Below are positions 43,409-52,290 of a stretch of DNA of 64,000 nucleotides, piece after piece. The stretch is from Maribacter sp. 4G9 (lineage in GTDB: Bacteria > Bacteroidota > Bacteroidia > Flavobacteriales > Flavobacteriaceae). How positions within the stretch are numbered: the first letter of the stretch is position 1; each line of letters opens with the position of its first letter. The DNA is taken from assembly GCF_002742265.1 (NCBI RefSeq), contig NZ_MDGL01000045.1:41658-105657 (forward strand), written 5' to 3'. The notes below the pieces were generated by a model. It did not search any database and was not told where the DNA came from. It saw only the letters and a program-made list of their open reading frames with translations. The position numbers and the translations under genes were made by a program.

Positions 43409-46400
43409 TTGAATTTAAATACGGCTATGGAGTCCCGATTTCTACTTACGAATAACTTCTTATCGGAAATGCCCATATCCCGAATTTCCCCTTTAACTTT
43501 AAAGCCTCTTCCGCTTTTTGTTGGTTCAAATTCTAGACCACCCTTGTTTTCCAAAAACACGCCATAGGAGGCGTCGTAACGTCCTACCTCTGGTTTTACG
43601 TTGTATAGATTACCTCCTAATACAATGTCTTGGTCCCCATCTCCATCAAAATCGTTGGCGGCAATTGCATAGGTGGTGGAAAATTGGGCGGTGATGGGAA
43701 GTGGCAAAACCTCAAAAGTGAAGTTTCCTTTGTTTACAAGTATAACGGATTCCAACGTGGTGGCCTCCAATGTTTTTGCTTCTTTCAAGGCTTCCTCAGA
43801 AAAAATAGCGGAGACCGAGGCATCTTTGAAGGACTGATAATCCGGATATTTTTTAGTAATCGCCTTTATTTGTTCGATTAAATCATGTCTAAGGGCATAA
43901 GGATAATCCTGTCCATCCTCTCTTCTAAATGTGAGTATGGGGTCAATGAACCCGTTTCCGTCAAAGTCCGCGGAATACAAGCGGATGGGTAGCTCTTCAC
44001 TAGCCTTAAACCGACTGTTCAATCCATGGTTTCCTACGATGAAATCAAGATCGCCGTCACCGTCCAAATCACTGGGGACAATGGTGTTCCACCAGCCTTT
44101 TAAGTCCATTAAAGGATTATCTGCCTTTCTAACAAATTTTCCGGCTTCATTGGTAAATATTTCAATGCCCATAAACTCGCCAACAATAATTAAATCTTCA
44201 TCTCTGTCATCATCCAGATCTTGGAAGAGGGCGGAGGTAATCATACCCATTTCCTGAAAATAGGGTGCGGCGGTTTTGGTAATATCCGTAAAATTGCCTT
44301 TGCCGTCATTCTCCAATAAAAAGCCCGAACCCGCCATACCATATTTTAAGGGAATCATACGCTCACCCACAAATAGATCCAAGTCGCCATCGTGGTCTAT
44401 ATCAGAAACATCGACAGTGGAAGAACTATGAAAGGTGTTGCGCACAGGAAGCTTTTGATCTGAGAGTTTAAAATTCCCATGACCATCGTTTAGATAGAGT
44501 CGGTCCAAGAATTCTGCGGAGTACTGCGAATATTCGATACCACCACTGCATACGTACAAATCCAGGTCATTGTCACCGTCTGCATCGAAAAACACGCTTT
44601 CCATGTCTTCGGAATTTTTGTGTTGGTCAAAGTCGGTCGTCTTTTTTAGGACGAGGCCCTTATCGGTGTTGACGAACAGACTTGGCGAGTTCCCTTTAGA
44701 ACCACCTATGAAAAGGTCTTCCTTGCCGTCACCATTTACATCGCCAAAAGCCATTTTAGGACCTTCTGTACTAACCATATGATTAAGAAGACGGTCCCTG
44801 TCAAAATCAACGAAGCGATTCTCTTGATGGACGAAATCTCTTAGCCCCGCTACTTTTTTGAAAAGTTGGGGTTCCAAAGGAGATTTGTTCGATGCTGTTT
44901 GTTGGGCATCTTTTTCATATAGAACAAGGGTCTGATTTATCCGGATGTCATTCACTTTGGTAATCTTGCCCGATGGCCAAGTGATCTTTACCGTAATGTT
45001 TTGATTGTTGGGCAATCCAATATTCGGTCTAATGTCCATACTGGATTGAAATCCACGTACTGGTTGATTTTCTACTGTGATATTGTAGGGGAGTACCTCA
45101 ATTTTAGAGCCTACGGCGAGGGTATTTTTGCCCTCGCCCCTTAAATCAAACTTGAGATAGTATGATTTCTTGGAATCCATTATAGTGTTTTCATAGACAA
45201 AGGATTCCATGTTCAGGTTGTTGACAACTAAATCCAAGTCGCCATCGTTGTCCAAATCACCGTATGCAGCCCCGTTTGAAAAGCTCTCCACAAGCAAACC
45301 GGATTTCTCATATTTTTCGAATTCCAAATTACCAAGGTTTTTGTAGGCATGGTTTTCAACTTTGTTCGAAGGAATGAGGTCAATTAGTTTTGCATAGTTC
45401 ACCGAATCCGTCGTAATCATGGATTTGAGGATTTCGGTATTGGAAATGTAAGTAAGATAATCCTGGTCCGTTAAATCCTGATAGACCCCGTTGGCGATAA
45501 AAAGGTCTTTTAGTCCATCATGATCCATGTCGAATATCAAAGCGCCCCAACTCCAATCCGATGCTTCCACGCCACTTAGCCTACCAATTTCACTAAAGGT
45601 ATTGTCCGCATTGTTTAGCTGGAACGTATTCCTTGTAAATTGATGGTAATATCCACTATTAAGGTTTAACTGGTATTTGTTCCAATCTTCAAAAGTGGTT
45701 ACGGTCTTTAATCGTTCATATTCCGATGGAAGCATTTCCGTAACGAAGATATCGTTATAGCCGTCATTGTTGATATCGGCCATATCCGCTCCCATGGAAG
45801 CTACGCTTATGGCGGTAATTTGATTTTCAAGGGATTCCGTAAAGGTGCCATCCTGATTGTTTATATATAGATAATCACGTTCGAAAAAATCATTTGATAC
45901 GTAAATATCCTCCCAACCATCATTGTTCACATCCCCAACGGTTACCCCAAGACCAAACCCGATTACACTTCCATAAATACCGGCCTTTTCGCTGATATCA
46001 ATATACTTTCCATTTACATTTTCCATGAGTTTGTCACCGCCAAGGATATCGCGTTTATTCCGCTCGTTCTTTTTTAGATCAAAACCACCAATAGCCTTAT
46101 AGGAATTATTAAGTATGTAGACATCCAAATCCCCGTCCTTGTCAAAATCAAAAAAAGACGCATGTGTAGAAAAACCTTTGTCATCTAGATTATAGTCTGA
46201 CGCCATTTCCTTAAAAGTGCCGTCCTGTTGGTTAATAAAAAGTTCGTTCTGCTTGTTTTCGCCATTTAAGTCGCCCGAATTACAAACATAGATGTCCAGA
46301 AAGCCATCTGCATTGATGTCTACCATACTTACTCCTGTGGACCATGGTCTTGTGCCTCCAACCTGGGCCTTTTCCGTAATATCCTCGAATTGAAAATTGC

Positions 46401-46695
46401 CTTTGTTGAGATAGAGTCTATTCTCTTTTTGATTGGCGATGAAGTAAATATCGGGTAGGCTATCGTTGTTTATGTCGCCAATGGCAACCCCACCACCATT
46501 GTAATAATTACGATATCTATAGACGTTGAACTCCTGGTCGTATTTTAAGTCGTTTACAAAATCGATTCCGGTACTTTGGCCCGAACGCAATTTGAAAACT
46601 GTTTCTTTTTCAACAGTAATGGGCTCACTGGTTTTGTCATTACAGGAGGATAGTAATAAAGTCAAAAAAGCAAATGCGCCTATTCTCAACAGCAT
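43405..46695 (-). CDS. VCBS/FG-GAP repeat lipoprotein with ASPIC/UnbV domain (second of three)
   Basis: A 1096-residue paralogue of its two neighbours. The start at 46695 (MLLRIGAFAFLTLLLSSC) gives a clean lipoprotein signal; an in-frame ATG 51 bp upstream would overlap the preceding gene and spoil the signal. Repeats of the DxNxDG type occur through the chain (DINNDSLPDIYF, DINADGFLDIYV, DFDGNGFIDPIL), with an ASPIC/UnbV segment near residues 555-600 (VKITWPSGKITKVNDIRINQ). The shared block YRNYYNGGGVAIGDINND near the N-terminus is almost the same in all three proteins. It begins 19 bp after the small lipoprotein gene and is coupled to the next paralogue by a 4-bp overlap. Confidence 0.92.
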   Translation of the reverse strand: MLLRIGAFAFLTLLLSSCNDKTSEPITVEKETVFKLRSGQSTGIDFVNDLKYDQEFNVYRYRNYYNGGGVAIGDINNDSLPDIYFIANQKENRLYLNKGNFQFEDITEKAQVGGTRPWSTGVSMVDINADGFLDIYVCNSGDLNGENKQNELFINQQDGTFKEMASDYNLDDKGFSTHASFFDFDKDGDLDVYILNNSYKAIGGFDLKKNERNKRDILGGDKLMENVNGKYIDISEKAGIYGSVIGFGLGVTVGDVNNDGWEDIYVSNDFFERDYLYINNQDGTFTESLENQITAISVASMGADMADINNDGYNDIFVTEMLPSEYERLKTVTTFEDWNKYQLNLNSGYYHQFTRNTFQLNNADNTFSEIGRLSGVEASDWSWGALIFDMDHDGLKDLFIANGVYQDLTDQDYLTYISNTEILKSMITTDSVNYAKLIDLIPSNKVENHAYKNLGNLEFEKYEKSGLLVESFSNGAAYGDLDNDGDLDLVVNNLNMESFVYENTIMDSKKSYYLKFDLRGEGKNTLAVGSKIEVLPYNITVENQPVRGFQSSMDIRPNIGLPNNQNITVKITWPSGKITKVNDIRINQTLVLYEKDAQQTASNKSPLEPQLFKKVAGLRDFVHQENRFVDFDRDRLLNHMVSTEGPKMAFGDVNGDGKEDLFIGGSKGNSPSLFVNTDKGLVLKKTTDFDQHKNSEDMESVFFDADGDNDLDLYVCSGGIEYSQYSAEFLDRLYLNDGHGNFKLSDQKLPVRNTFHSSSTVDVSDIDHDGDLDLFVGERMIPLKYGMAGSGFLLENDGKGNFTDITKTAAPYFQEMGMITSALFQDLDDDRDEDLIIVGEFMGIEIFTNEAGKFVRKADNPLMDLKGWWNTIVPSDLDGDGDLDFIVGNHGLNSRFKASEELPIRLYSADFDGNGFIDPILTFRREDGQDYPYALRHDLIEQIKAITKKYPDYQSFKDASVSAIFSEEALKEAKTLEATTLESVILVNKGNFTFEVLPLPITAQFSTTYAIAANDFDGDGDQDIVLGGNLYNVKPEVGRYDASYGVFLENKGGLEFEPTKSGRGFKVKGEIRDMGISDKKLFVSRNRDSIAVFKFN

Positions 46696-46714
46696 CTTAT
46701 CAAATATCGCTTTA

Positions 46715-47308
46715 TTATTTCTCTTCCAGCACATACCTAAGGTCATCTATTTTTGCCTTTACAATGCGGTCGTCATCTATTGGCCTTATTACTATTCTGC
46801 GGTTTCCATCCACTTTTACCAAGAGATGGGTACTATCCTTTTCCAAAGGAACTTTAATGAAATCATTTCCTGGGTACCACTTTTTCAAGGTATCCATGAC
46901 AACCGGCACTAATTTATCTGATTGTAATTTTTTGTTCCATATGGACCATGCACTGTAAAAGAATTCCAAATCCATACCTGTCATAATCTTATCATCATTG
47001 AAATCTCCAAAGAAAAGCAAGGTGATTTCAGATTCCAAAGGTGCGTCTGCACTTAAGGGTAATTTATATTTCACGGTTTGATTTCCCGGTCCGTTGGAGA
47101 CCAATCCTTGCTGGTTCAATTGCCAACAAGCACTAAAAAACTCCATTCTATATTGACCGAATTTCATATCAAATAGCAGGGAATCATGAATTTCGCCCGT
47201 GGCCATTTCACGCTCTATAAGTTTTGAATATTCTGAACCAGTGGAACAGCTCAAGAATAATAAAAACATAAAGGGAATACCAATTCTATTGATTATTCTT
47301 GAATTCAT
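46715..47308 (-). CDS. Small lipoprotein of unknown function between VCBS paralogues
   Basis: A 197-residue lipoprotein if translated from ATG 47308 (MNSRIINRIGIPFMFLLFLSC); ATGs at 47326 and 47338 are also possible. I do not recognise the family. The mature part has three blocks: a helical start, LPLSADAPLESEITLLFFGDFNDDK with a single DFNDDK loop reminiscent of the neighbours, and a C-terminal WYPGNDFIKVPLEKDSTHL region followed by RRIVIRPIDDDRI. The 5' end lies inside the end of the preceding VCBS gene (23-bp overlap) and it is followed 19 bp later by the next one, so its product is probably made with theirs and may join the same complex. Confidence 0.8.
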   Translation of the reverse strand: MNSRIINRIGIPFMFLLFLSCSTGSEYSKLIEREMATGEIHDSLLFDMKFGQYRMEFFSACWQLNQQGLVSNGPGNQTVKYKLPLSADAPLESEITLLFFGDFNDDKIMTGMDLEFFYSAWSIWNKKLQSDKLVPVVMDTLKKWYPGNDFIKVPLEKDSTHLLVKVDGNRRIVIRPIDDDRIVKAKIDDLRYVLEEK

Positions 47309-50300
47309 AAAAAAGAACTTCTTCATTATTAGTACCAATTGTTAGTATTTTTTTTCCTTCTAAATTAACCCATTCCAAAGCTCGTATTTGGCCTTCTATA
47401 AAAAGTGGAATGACGTTTGCTTCAGAATTTTGAGAAATAAGCGGTCCAAAGATAGCCCATCCCTTTGAAGCATCATACCTCCCGAATTGAGGTTTTACCA
47501 TGTATTGATTTCCACCAAGAAACATATCTTGGTATCCATCGTTATTAATATCCTCCATGTAGATTGCATATACTGGCGCATATTGTATTTCATCTGGAAG
47601 TACCTTTGCTTTGAATCTTCCGCTTTCGTTTATAAATAGCATACTTTCAATTATATCAAGTTCGGTAATATAGCAGTTTGCAAGTTGTTCCTCGGAAAAG
47701 ATCATGGTCATATCGGCTTTGGCATAATCCTTATAGTATAAGAATTTCTTTTTCAAGGAAGGTATTTGGGAAATCAATTCATCCTTATCCGCTATTGGGT
47801 AGTATTTACCGTTCAGTTCTTTACAAATCAATTGTTCTTGAAAGCCATTCCCATCAAAATCGGCAATGAATATCTTCATGTTCTTCTCGTAAAAAGCATT
47901 GCGACCAATATTGCCTGCTATGATGTCAATATCACCATCTCCATCAAGGTCCTTCAAGGCAACCGTTTTCCAAAGACCTGAACTTTCTTTAAGTCCATAG
48001 GATGCACTAGCGTCTTCAAGGCTTCCTTTATTATTTATAAAAGTTTTAATAGGCATCCATTCCCCAACAACTACTAAATCGTCCCAGCCATCATCATTGA
48101 TATCTCCCCACATAGCATCGGTAATCATACCTATATTTTGAAAAAGTGGGTTTTCCGCGATGTTGAAATTTCCTTTACCGTCATTTTTTAGTAGGTATCC
48201 AGATACGGGTAGGCCGTATACATTTGGTTTGTAGCGTTCCCCAACAAATAGGTCAATATCCCCATCCTTGTCAAAATCCGATGCCGTAACTACGGATGAG
48301 CTAAAGGTCTTGCTAAAATTTAAAGAACTTTTGGATTTTGTAAAAACGGAGCCGTTATTAATGTAATAAGCATCATTAAGCTCTATGGAATAAGGCGAAA
48401 ATGCCTTGCCTCCGTGACACACATATAAATCAAGGTCCCCATCCCCATCCCCATCTAGAAACAAAGCATCGGTGTCTTCAGAGCCGGCATCGTTTTTGAA
48501 AGGGATATCATTTTCAGTATATTCATTATTATTTGAAATGAAAAGCTTTCCCGATTGGTTTTTGGCACCTCCAAGAAAGAAATCCGGTTTACCATCCGCA
48601 TTTATATCGGCTGTGGCCATGGCCGGACCCTCATTACTGCTCATATGGGGCAATAACCTTTCATTATCAAAATCGATGTAGCGATTTTCAGTATGCTCAA
48701 AATTAAACAAAGGGGCAATTTCATTTAGAAGGGAAGGATATTTATTGGGTTTTAGCAAGACTTTGGAAGATATAGAATCATTCTTTGGTTGGGAGAATCT
48801 ATATTTTTCATTTGTTTTTAAGTTGGTGTACGTGCTAATGTCGCCGTTTGGCCAAGTAATTATCAAGGAGTCAATTTTTGAAAGGTTGCCAACTCCAAAA
48901 TGGAGACCATAAGGCACACTGCTTTGAAACCCTCTTGATACAAAGTTCTCACCATACCCTATTATTTTTCCATCTGATTTTATCATTGCCTTGGCACCTA
49001 TTGCCCTTAATTTCCCTTCAAAGAGCGTGATTTGTATACTTCTGTGGTTTAAGGTGTCTGTTTTGTTTTCATAAACAAAAGAGGGCATATTTACATTATT
49101 TACTACTAAATCAAGATCACCATCATTGTCCAAGTCCCCAAAGGCACTACCGTTGCTGAAACTGGGAGTACTTAAACCCCAATTTTCAGCGGCATTTTCA
49201 AAGTTGAAGCTACCTTTATTATGAAATACTGAATTGGGGACCGCCTGGGAAGGCATAGCATCTATAAGCGAGGTGATGACATTTCTTTCCTGTTTGGCAA
49301 TTCTGTTTCGTATTTTCTCTTCATTGGCGTCATAAGCTAGATAGTCACGGTCCAAAAGGTCTTTATAAATTCCATTGCTGATAAAAATATCCTTTAAGCC
49401 GTCATTGTCCATATCAAAAAGGAGAGCTCCCCAACTCCATTCGGTTCCGGACACATTTGCCTGCCTGCTTACTTCCAAAAAGGATTCGTTGCCTAGATTC
49501 CTCTGAAGGGCATTTCGGGCATATTGGTTAAAATAACCTTGTTTTGCAGCAAGTTGTTGTTTGTCCCAAGATTCGAATAGGGTTTTTGTTTTTTTTCGTT
49601 CTTCGGTGGTGGGTAACATTTCCGTAACGATTAGGTCTGGCAACATATCGTTGTCCAAATCCGCTAAATCTGCCCCCATGGAACCCATGGAAATGGATTC
49701 AAAGTAATTTTCCAAATTTTCATTAAATCCACCTTGGGTGTTGTTGATATAGAGGTAGTCCCGCTCAAAGAAATCATTCGAAATAAAAATATCCGTCCAG
49801 TTGTCGTTATTGAAATCACCAAGTGTTATACCAAGGCCAAAACCTATTTTACTGGAGAATATCCCAATTTCATTGGTGACATCAATAAATCCACCATCAT
49901 CGTTGCGTAGAAATTTATTGCCATTTTCATCTGGGATTAGCCGTAGGTCTTTTTTTAAATCGAAACCTCCAATAGAACGCAAAGAGTTGTTAAGTATGTA
50001 TACATCTAAGTCCCCGTCCTTGTCATAATCGAAAAAGGCGGAATGTACCGAGAGCCCTTCAATATCTAGGCCATATTCTTTGGATAATTCTGTAAAGGTG
50101 AGGTCTCCATTGTTTATAAAAAGTTCATTGTGTCTATTGGTGCCTTCAGGTCTACCTGCTTTACAAACATAAAGATCTAGTAATCCATCGTTATTAATAT
50201 CGGCAAAGGTGGCACCTGTGGACCAGACTTTGGGGCATGCTACTCCAGCGTTCGCTGTAATGTCTTCAAATTGCCAATTTCCCTTATTAAGAAATAACTT

Positions 50301-50579
50301 GTTGTCAACCATATTGCCCGTAAAATATATATCTTCTAGGCCATCATTATTTATATCACCTATCGCGACCCCTCCACCATTATAAAAATTACGATAAAGG
50401 TAGGGGTTGAATTCCTCGTCATAAACCAATTTATTTTCAAAATAAATACCGGTAATGCTATCCCTCAATACAAAAAGGGGAATAGGTTCTTTGAAATCTT
50501 TTTTTTTGCAGCTTGCCAATGATGCTGCAAGAAATGGTAAAGAGCAAACCCATCCTATGAAGGAATGATTAATTTTCAT
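47286..50579 (-). CDS. VCBS/FG-GAP repeat lipoprotein with ASPIC/UnbV domain (first of three)
   Basis: A 1097-residue exported protein. ATG 50579 (MKINHSFIGWVCSLPFLAASLASC) gives the lipoprotein signal; an in-frame ATG 42 bp upstream is less likely. Propeller-type repeats (DINNDGLEDIYF, DINNDGLLDLYV, DYDKDGDLDVYI, DLDGDGDIDIIA) fill the chain, and an ASPIC/UnbV segment (SLIITWPNGDISTYTNLKTNE) lies near residue 590. It is separated from SusD by a terminator and has its own -7 promoter word, so it may be expressed at a different level from SusCD. Sequence is closest to the second paralogue (shared FFERDYLYINN, NNSLRSIGGFDLKK-like blocks). Confidence 0.92.
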   Translation of the reverse strand: MKINHSFIGWVCSLPFLAASLASCKKKDFKEPIPLFVLRDSITGIYFENKLVYDEEFNPYLYRNFYNGGGVAIGDINNDGLEDIYFTGNMVDNKLFLNKGNWQFEDITANAGVACPKVWSTGATFADINNDGLLDLYVCKAGRPEGTNRHNELFINNGDLTFTELSKEYGLDIEGLSVHSAFFDYDKDGDLDVYILNNSLRSIGGFDLKKDLRLIPDENGNKFLRNDDGGFIDVTNEIGIFSSKIGFGLGITLGDFNNDNWTDIFISNDFFERDYLYINNTQGGFNENLENYFESISMGSMGADLADLDNDMLPDLIVTEMLPTTEERKKTKTLFESWDKQQLAAKQGYFNQYARNALQRNLGNESFLEVSRQANVSGTEWSWGALLFDMDNDGLKDIFISNGIYKDLLDRDYLAYDANEEKIRNRIAKQERNVITSLIDAMPSQAVPNSVFHNKGSFNFENAAENWGLSTPSFSNGSAFGDLDNDGDLDLVVNNVNMPSFVYENKTDTLNHRSIQITLFEGKLRAIGAKAMIKSDGKIIGYGENFVSRGFQSSVPYGLHFGVGNLSKIDSLIITWPNGDISTYTNLKTNEKYRFSQPKNDSISSKVLLKPNKYPSLLNEIAPLFNFEHTENRYIDFDNERLLPHMSSNEGPAMATADINADGKPDFFLGGAKNQSGKLFISNNNEYTENDIPFKNDAGSEDTDALFLDGDGDGDLDLYVCHGGKAFSPYSIELNDAYYINNGSVFTKSKSSLNFSKTFSSSVVTASDFDKDGDIDLFVGERYKPNVYGLPVSGYLLKNDGKGNFNIAENPLFQNIGMITDAMWGDINDDGWDDLVVVGEWMPIKTFINNKGSLEDASASYGLKESSGLWKTVALKDLDGDGDIDIIAGNIGRNAFYEKNMKIFIADFDGNGFQEQLICKELNGKYYPIADKDELISQIPSLKKKFLYYKDYAKADMTMIFSEEQLANCYITELDIIESMLFINESGRFKAKVLPDEIQYAPVYAIYMEDINNDGYQDMFLGGNQYMVKPQFGRYDASKGWAIFGPLISQNSEANVIPLFIEGQIRALEWVNLEGKKILTIGTNNEEVLFYEFKNNQ

Positions 50580-50618
50580 CTTTTGAAATATCCATTCTAT
50601 GGCATTTGTCACAAAGGA

Positions 50619-50626
50619 CAAAGGTA
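50619..50626 (-). promoter_or_regulatory. Candidate -7 promoter element (TACCTTTG) of the VCBS genes
   Basis: TACCTTTG on the minus strand fits TAnnTTTG exactly and ends 39 bp before ATG 50579. No TTG stands at the -33 distance. It lies right after the SusD terminator. Confidence 0.45.
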
Positions 50627-50635
50627 TGTATCTTA

Positions 50636-50667
50636 TTAAAAAAGGGCTGTTCTTACGAACAACCCTT
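50636..50667 (-). terminator. Intrinsic terminator between SusD and VCBS genes
   Basis: Read on the minus strand, the stem AAGGGTTGTTC/GAACAGCCCTT (11 pairs with one G-U) with loop GTAA is followed by TTTTTTAATAAG. It lies 24 bp after the SusD stop codon. On the plus strand the same stem has a C-A mismatch and no T-run. Confidence 0.85.
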
Positions 50668-50690
50668 TAATTAAAATATGTTAAACTTTA

Positions 50691-52280
50691 TTAGTATCCA
50701 GGATTTTGGGTCAATGTTCCATCAGATGCATTAATTTGAGCTATTGGAATAGGCATCAAAGATCTATAGGCATCTGTATTGGTTTTCTCCCACCATACAT
50801 CGTCAAACGTCCCAAAACGGATTTGATCTGTTCTTCTGCTTGATTCTTGGAACATTTCACGTCCTCTTTCTGCTAAGAATTCTGCGGCATCGATAGATGT
50901 TAGCGGCGCTACACCTGCTCTTGACCTTATAGCGTTAACGTCTGGTAGGGAAAGACTCCAATCCCCAGCTGCCCTTGCTCGAGCTTCACCACGTATTAAA
51001 TGCACATCTCCCAATCGAATAATAGGGTAGTCATTGTTCATATTTGATCGACCCAATACTTCAAAACTAAATTTCTTCATGCGCGCTCCAGATTGTCTGA
51101 TGGAATTGGGTTCTAATTCATTGATTTCAGGAGTATATACCACTTGAAGATCATCGTCATCCGATGCGAAATCAATCAAAGCGTTTCCAGAAAAATCAGT
51201 TTGTGGACCTACCAAGAAGTTTGCTTCTTTTCTTAAATCGCCATTTTCATAACTATTGTAAAACTCTTCCAATACCTGAAAACCGTTCCAAGGGGCTTCA
51301 TCCAAACCATAAGTTAACTGACTAGGTCCATGCAAAGTCATTTGGCTAAAGTTCATACCACCTAAATTTGTGTTATTGTACTCAATGGACCAGATGATTT
51401 CTGGATTGTTTTCGTTGGTCGGGGCAAAAATTGCAGGATAACCTTCCAAAGTTTCAGGGTCGGAGTCTACTTCGGGTCTTTTTGATGAGTTTGGAGTGGT
51501 ACATCCTTCCGCACAAAGAATATATGGACTATTATCAATAATGTAGGATGCTGCCCAATCCGCTTCTTGATATCTTGGCGTACCCGTATATACTTCTGCG
51601 TTCAAGTACAATTTTGCCAAGAGGCCCAATGCTGCATATTGGTTGATTCTATAATTATTGACCTCAGTTCCTAAGTTACTACCGGATAAATCCATTCCTG
51701 CAGTTACTGCTGGAATGCCCAAAGAGGCTAACAATTCACTCTCTACGAAATCAAAAACCGCCGTACGTTCTGATTGTGGTGCATCCCCTCCAGGTTCCGT
51801 TACGATTTTAACACGTCCGAATAAATCCAGAAGTCTCCAATAAAAATAGGCCCTAAGTGCTCTCACTTGAGCTGTTTGATTGGCATTCAAATTCCCTCCA
51901 GATAAAGCAATATTACACTCACCAATTCCCCCATAGGCATCGTTCCAAGCTTCACCAATTCTTTCGTGTGCGGCATCCCAAGTATGCCTGTGTAGCTGAA
52001 TCCAAATACCACCGTCAAACCAGTCGCCTCCTTTTTGGCCTACGGCCATTTCATCGGAAGGTACACTTTGAGAAGCAAAGAAACCGGTGTTGCCCGCAGA
52101 TCCAGACCTTAGTCTTCCAAATGGAGCCAATAGAGGACCTCCATCCTCACCACCACCTACAGAAACTCCTTCAATAGAGAATTCTTCGGTAATGGTATCT
52201 TCCAATTCATCATCTAAATCCGTACAAGAGTAGGCAATCAATGCTACACTTGCCAATGTTAGTTTTAGTATACGTTTCAT
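50691..52280 (-). CDS. SusD/RagB family nutrient-binding outer-membrane lipoprotein
   Basis: A 529-residue surface lipoprotein that acts as the lid of a SusC transporter. ATG 52280 (MKRILKLTLASVALIAYSC) gives a lipoprotein signal; the longer frame adds 10 residues of no value. The TPR-like SusD fold is indicated by ALRAYFYWRLLDLFGRVKIVTEP near residue 140 and by the C-terminal block LAERGREMFQESSRRTDQIRFG with LMPIPIAQINA after it. The start is 10 bp after the SusC stop. The substrate is probably an alpha-glucan or malto-oligosaccharide, inferred from the adjacent GH13/GH65 genes. Confidence 0.95.
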   Translation of the reverse strand: MKRILKLTLASVALIAYSCTDLDDELEDTITEEFSIEGVSVGGGEDGGPLLAPFGRLRSGSAGNTGFFASQSVPSDEMAVGQKGGDWFDGGIWIQLHRHTWDAAHERIGEAWNDAYGGIGECNIALSGGNLNANQTAQVRALRAYFYWRLLDLFGRVKIVTEPGGDAPQSERTAVFDFVESELLASLGIPAVTAGMDLSGSNLGTEVNNYRINQYAALGLLAKLYLNAEVYTGTPRYQEADWAASYIIDNSPYILCAEGCTTPNSSKRPEVDSDPETLEGYPAIFAPTNENNPEIIWSIEYNNTNLGGMNFSQMTLHGPSQLTYGLDEAPWNGFQVLEEFYNSYENGDLRKEANFLVGPQTDFSGNALIDFASDDDDLQVVYTPEINELEPNSIRQSGARMKKFSFEVLGRSNMNNDYPIIRLGDVHLIRGEARARAAGDWSLSLPDVNAIRSRAGVAPLTSIDAAEFLAERGREMFQESSRRTDQIRFGTFDDVWWEKTNTDAYRSLMPIPIAQINASDGTLTQNPGY

Positions 52281-52290
52281 AATTTTTTTT

